A stretch of DNA of 5,787 bases from Comamonadaceae bacterium (lineage in GTDB: Bacteria; Pseudomonadota; Gammaproteobacteria; Burkholderiales; Burkholderiaceae_C). The notes under the pieces are model-generated. The model made no database searches. It was not told the origin of the DNA and worked only from the letters and a program-made list of their open reading frames with translations. This document shows positions 1-5,787 of the stretch, piece after piece; positions within the stretch are counted from its first letter, which is position 1, and the number at the start of each line of letters is the position of its first letter. The position numbers and the translations under genes are program-made. Location: NCBI GenBank assembly GCA_947451445.1, contig CANFZJ010000210.1, positions 1 to 5,787 on the forward strand, in the 5' to 3' direction.

Positions 1-3877
<3,877 letters not shown>

Positions 3878-4010
3878 AGGTTGGCGGTATGGGCGGCGCA
3901 ATAGAAAGAGGCAGGCCGCGAAATGTAAGTGTATGTATTTTCTTGCGGGCTTACGAACTTCTTTGGCGGGCTGGCAGCCGGTGGTTGCAGCGGTTTTAAA
4001 TTAAACGCCA

Positions 4011-4063
4011 AATAGGCCGCTAGCGCATATAAATACTGCGCTAACAGCTATTAAAAATATAGC
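4011..4063. repeat. AT-rich palindromic intergenic element; possible terminator after the racemase gene
   Basis: Core stem TAGCGCA (4021-4027) pairs with TGCGCTA (4037-4043) around a 9-nt loop. Outer arms AATAG (4011-4015) and CTATT (4048-4052) extend it across an internal loop. A competing small hairpin, GCTAT (4047-4051) with ATAGC (4059-4063), reuses the CTATT arm, so the two folds exclude each other. The element begins directly after the racemase stop codon (4065-4067), which suits a terminator or 3'-end processing site. The following T tracts on the minus strand are short and interrupted, so a strong intrinsic terminator is doubtful. I recall very similar AATAG-GCTAGCGC...GCGCTA-CAGCTATT elements scattered between genes in Comamonadaceae, from memory only. 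The rest of the gap to 3878 holds an AT-rich stretch near 3920-3945 and no promoter I can call with confidence. Confidence 0.65.
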
Positions 4064-4064
4064 G

Positions 4065-4802
4065 TTACGTGGGCGTGAATGCCTGGGCCAGCAGCGCGGG
4101 GGACAGGCCGGTCCACACGCCTTCCAGGCCCGAGCGCGCGGAGCCCAAGGGCTGCGCTGCCTGCGCTTGGCGGGCCCCAGCCAACACGCTGTCGATCACC
4201 GGTACCGGCACCTGGCTTTGGATGGCCGCCGCCATGCCCGCCAGCCCGGCCCCGCCCAGAATGACGGCCTGCACCGCGTGCTGCCGGGCCACGCTGCGGC
4301 AGGCATCGGCCAGCAGCACCAGCGCCGCTGCCGGGTCGGCGGCCAGCGCGGCCCCGGTGGCTGCTACGGTGTGGATGTGCGCTAGGTGCTCGCCGTAGCC
4401 CAGGCTGTGGGCCAAGCGCTGCAGCATGGGCTTCCAGCGCACCCCGCCGGTGACGATGGCAAAGCGGCCGTATTGCGCGGCCTCGAAAAACGAGGCCTCG
4501 GCCAGCCCGGTCACCGGGGCCGCGCTGCATTCGCGCAGGGCCAGCAGGCCGGGGTCGCCAAAACAGGCGATCAGCACCGCGTCGGGCACCGGGCCGCCCT
4601 CCTCCTGCCAGCGGGCCCAGGCGTCCAGCGTGGCATGGGCGGCAATGGCGTAGCTGGCTTCGGTCGCGATATAGCGTGCCCCCAGCCGGGCAGTCACGGT
4701 GTGCACCGCCACGTCGGGCGCGCTGACGCTCAGCACATGGGTGCGCAGCAGCGCGGTCACGCTGTCGCTGGTGTTGGGGTTGATGACGAGCAGGTGGCGC
4801 AT
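4065..4802 (-). CDS. Asp/Glu/hydantoin racemase family enzyme, single-cysteine variant
   Basis: A 245-residue cytosolic enzyme, the usual length for the family. The N-terminus MRHLLVINPNTS is the hallmark of hydantoin/Asp-Glu racemases and fixes the start at 4802 despite a poor ribosome site; the nearest purine-rich block lies about 20 nt upstream, inside the REP stem. The first half carries the first catalytic cysteine in IACFGDPGL (C80). FAIVTGG (115-120) matches the second-half substrate loop. The second catalytic site, normally ILGCAGM, reads ILGGAGLAG, so the cysteine is replaced by G184 (codon GGG). Two-cysteine members abstract and return a proton from opposite faces. With one cysteine, classical racemisation is uncertain, and a decarboxylase, isomerase or one-sided epimerase is possible; arylmalonate decarboxylase is a known one-cysteine relative, but it keeps the other cysteine. 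The gene lies downstream of a GntR regulator and an ABC permease, which suggests a role in using an imported compound. Family secure, substrate unknown. Confidence 0.88.
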   Translation of the reverse strand: MRHLLVINPNTSDSVTALLRTHVLSVSAPDVAVHTVTARLGARYIATEASYAIAAHATLDAWARWQEEGGPVPDAVLIACFGDPGLLALRECSAAPVTGLAEASFFEAAQYGRFAIVTGGVRWKPMLQRLAHSLGYGEHLAHIHTVAATGAALAADPAAALVLLADACRSVARQHAVQAVILGGAGLAGMAAAIQSQVPVPVIDSVLAGARQAQAAQPLGSARSGLEGVWTGLSPALLAQAFTPT

Positions 4803-4822
4803 GCGAGGGGCCGTGTATTACC

Positions 4823-4923
4823 CCCTCTCCCGCATGCGGGAGAGGGTTGGGGTGAGGGTGCTTGCTACGGTCGCCGCCGAAATCGGGGAGCCCTCACCCC
4901 GGCCCTCTCCCGGGGGGAGAGGG
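4823..4923. repeat. Inverted pair of REP-like hairpins (BIME-like) between the GntR and racemase genes
   Basis: Hairpin 1 (4823-4846) is a perfect 24-bp palindrome with arms CCCTCTCCCGCA and TGCGGGAGAGGG. Hairpin 2 has arms CCCTCTCCC (4903-4911) and GGGAGAGGG (4915-4923) with a 3-nt loop. Each is flanked on its inner side by GGGGTGAGGG (4849-4858) or its reverse complement CCCTCACCCC (4891-4900), so the two units face each other across a 32-nt spacer. The CCCTCTCCC...GGGAGAGGG...GGGGTGAGGG pattern is the common repetitive extragenic palindrome style seen in many beta- and gammaproteobacteria. The element fills most of the 156-bp gap and ends about 20 nt before the racemase ATG. It could attenuate read-through, stabilise the upstream mRNA or mask the racemase ribosome site. 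Confidence 0.85.
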
Positions 4924-4958
4924 AGGAATGCGGGGACCGTTTGCAGCGACTTCATCAC

Positions 4959-5651
4959 TCAGGCGGCTGCGCCAAAAACAGCCACCGGGTCAAAGCTGCC
5001 GGTGGGTGCAGGGCTGAAGTTCAGCTGCGCCTCCAGGTGGCCCAGGTGGTCCCGCATCAACCGGGTCGCGCTGGCCACGTCGCGCAGGCGGATGGCGTCC
5101 AGCACGGCGCGGTGCTCCAGGCAGCCACACGACACGGTGTTGTGCGTGGGGCCCCAGGCCATCAGGATCAGCGAGGTACGCGACACCAGTTCACGCAGGA
5201 TGCGGCCCAGTGTTTGCTGCCCCGCACGCTCGGCAATGCGCAGGTGAAAGTCGCCCGACAGGCGGATTGCCTGGCGCAGGTCGCCGCGCACACGGGCGGC
5301 TTCTTCTTCGTTGATGCAGCCGGTCAGCGTGGCGATGTCGTCGGCCGTGGCCACGGCCATGAAGTGCTCCAGCAGCGGCGGCTCGACCACGCGGCGGGCT
5401 TCAAACACCTCGTGCGCCTCCTGCTCGGTGGGCTGGGCCACGCAGGCGCCCCGGTGGGGCGTCAGGGTCACGATTTGTTCATTGGCCAGGCGCACCAGCA
5501 CCGGGCGGATGCGGGTGCGCGACACGCCAAACGCGCTGCCCAGCTTGTCTTCCACCAGCTTGGTGCCGGGCTGCAAGCGGTGCTCCAGGATGGCGGAGAC
5601 GATGCGTTCGTAAATTTCGTTGTCGCTGGGGGGGATGCTGGGAGAAATCAT
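4959..5651 (-). CDS. GntR-family transcriptional regulator, FadR/FCD subfamily
   Basis: A 230-residue one-component regulator. The N-terminal winged helix-turn-helix (about residues 10-75) runs from EIYERIVSAILEHRLQPG through the recognition-helix segment GVSRTRIRPVLVRL to the wing TPHRGACVA. The C-terminal all-helical FCD ligand domain (about 80-212) has DFHLRI (D134, H136), EH (H180) and RDHL (H202), near where FCD proteins place metal-binding histidines. The start is ATG 5651, not the upstream in-frame ATG 5684, because ATG 5651 overlaps the permease TGA as ATGA; the 11 extra residues from 5684 would only be a shifted reading of the permease tail. Neither ATG has a good Shine-Dalgarno, which fits translation coupled to the permease. 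Its effector is probably the substrate of the neighbouring transporter or racemase-family enzyme. The recognition helix departs from the usual SRTPVREAL. Family call is secure. Confidence 0.93.
   Translation of the reverse strand: MISPSIPPSDNEIYERIVSAILEHRLQPGTKLVEDKLGSAFGVSRTRIRPVLVRLANEQIVTLTPHRGACVAQPTEQEAHEVFEARRVVEPPLLEHFMAVATADDIATLTGCINEEEAARVRGDLRQAIRLSGDFHLRIAERAGQQTLGRILRELVSRTSLILMAWGPTHNTVSCGCLEHRAVLDAIRLRDVASATRLMRDHLGHLEAQLNFSPAPTGSFDPVAVFGAAA
5648..5651 (-). promoter_or_regulatory. ATGA stop/start overlap, likely translational coupling of permease and GntR genes
   Basis: The permease TGA (5650-5648) and the GntR ATG (5651-5649) share bases as ATGA. The region just upstream of the ATG is A-rich (AAAACAAAAAAACCGCGC) with no Shine-Dalgarno, so the downstream gene probably depends on ribosomes finishing the permease. 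This shows both genes are on one transcript. Confidence 0.75.
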
Positions 5652-5787
5652 GCGCGGTTTTTTTGTTTTCGACCGAGGAACCATACCAGCAATAAAGTCA
5701 GCCCCATGACGATGAACGACACCACCGTCGTCACCGTACCCACGGCGTAGATGGACGGCGTGGTGACGGTGGTGGTCAGGCCTTGCA
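5648..5787 (-). CDS. ABC transporter inner-membrane permease, C-terminal fragment
   Basis: Only the last 45 residues are in the window; the 5' part lies beyond the right edge. The fragment runs from GLTTTVTTPSIYAVGTVTTV to a hydrophobic helix SFIVMGLTLLLVWFL (about fragment residues 23-37) and a basic cytoplasmic tail GRKQKNRA. A terminal membrane helix preceded by a polar loop of the P-S-I-Y-A-V-G-T type and followed by a short basic tail resembles the C-terminus of PotC-like permeases of spermidine/putrescine-type ABC importers. The call rests on a short stretch, so another integral membrane transporter remains possible. It overlaps the GntR gene by 4 bp and probably shares an operon with it and the racemase-family gene; ATPase, partner permease and binding protein would be expected just outside the window. 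Confidence 0.7.
   Translation of the reverse strand, partial: QGLTTTVTTPSIYAVGTVTTVVSFIVMGLTLLLVWFLGRKQKNRA

Noticed and set aside
3878..4010. Sigma-70 promoter for the kinase in the AT-rich leader
   Set aside because: A few weak -10-like matches exist on the minus strand, but none has a convincing -35 partner at the right spacing.
4051..4530. 159-codon minus-strand open frame overlapping the 3' half of the racemase gene
   Set aside because: Arg/Gly/Ala-rich shifted reading of the racemase sequence; the 245-residue frame carries the family motifs.
4823..4846. Perfect palindrome as an operator for the GntR regulator
   Set aside because: The same sequence recurs as a second hairpin with the typical REP flank, so a repetitive element explains it better; GntR operators are usually shorter and less GC-rich in their arms.
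4823..4923. CRISPR-like repeat-spacer unit
   Set aside because: There are only two copies, in inverted orientation, with a single spacer and no further repeats.
4386..5750. 454-codon plus-strand open frame
   Set aside because: It is antisense and codon-aligned to both the racemase-family gene and the GntR gene, and runs straight through the REP hairpins. No recognisable protein features.

Overview
The window is GC-rich and coding-dense. It fits a betaproteobacterium of the Comamonadaceae type (Rhodoferax, Acidovorax or Polaromonas relatives). That guess rests on base composition, on the style of the proteins and on a palindromic intergenic element (4011-4063) of a kind I remember from that family; it is not a database result. 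Every gene I can support lies on the minus strand, so the window reads right to left.

Right edge to 4065, a probable catabolic or uptake cluster. In order of transcription it holds: the last 45 residues of an ABC-transporter inner-membrane permease (5787-5648); a GntR/FCD transcriptional regulator (5651-4959), whose start codon overlaps the permease stop in an ATGA; a 156-bp gap filled by an inverted pair of REP-like hairpins (4823-4923); and an Asp/Glu/hydantoin-racemase family enzyme (4802-4065). The likely logic is uptake of a small organic or nitrogen compound, a ligand-responsive repressor or activator of the same cluster, and an enzyme that racemises, isomerises or decarboxylates the compound. 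The enzyme keeps the first catalytic cysteine of its family (C80) but has glycine (G184) where the second normally sits, so the chemistry is not a safe guess.

Gap 4064-3878 (187 bp). It contains an AT-rich palindromic element directly after the racemase stop, probably a terminator or a dispersed repeat, and then the leader of the next gene.

3877 to the left edge. One very large hybrid sensor histidine kinase, 1292 residues visible and cut by the window edge: TM, periplasmic double-Cache (DctB-like), TM, PAS, PAS, HisKA, HATPase, two receiver domains and Hpt. All phosphotransfer residues are present: H657, D948, D1091 and H1238. No DNA-binding output domain is visible, so it must signal through a separate response regulator not seen here.

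No RNA genes, CRISPR arrays, transposases or attachment sites were seen, and no stretch without a gene is longer than 187 bp. The long plus-strand open frames, including one of 795 codons, are codon-register shadows of the minus-strand genes. The most interesting points are the single-cysteine racemase-family enzyme in its transporter/regulator cluster, the permease-regulator junction with an A7 tract, and the two structured intergenic elements.
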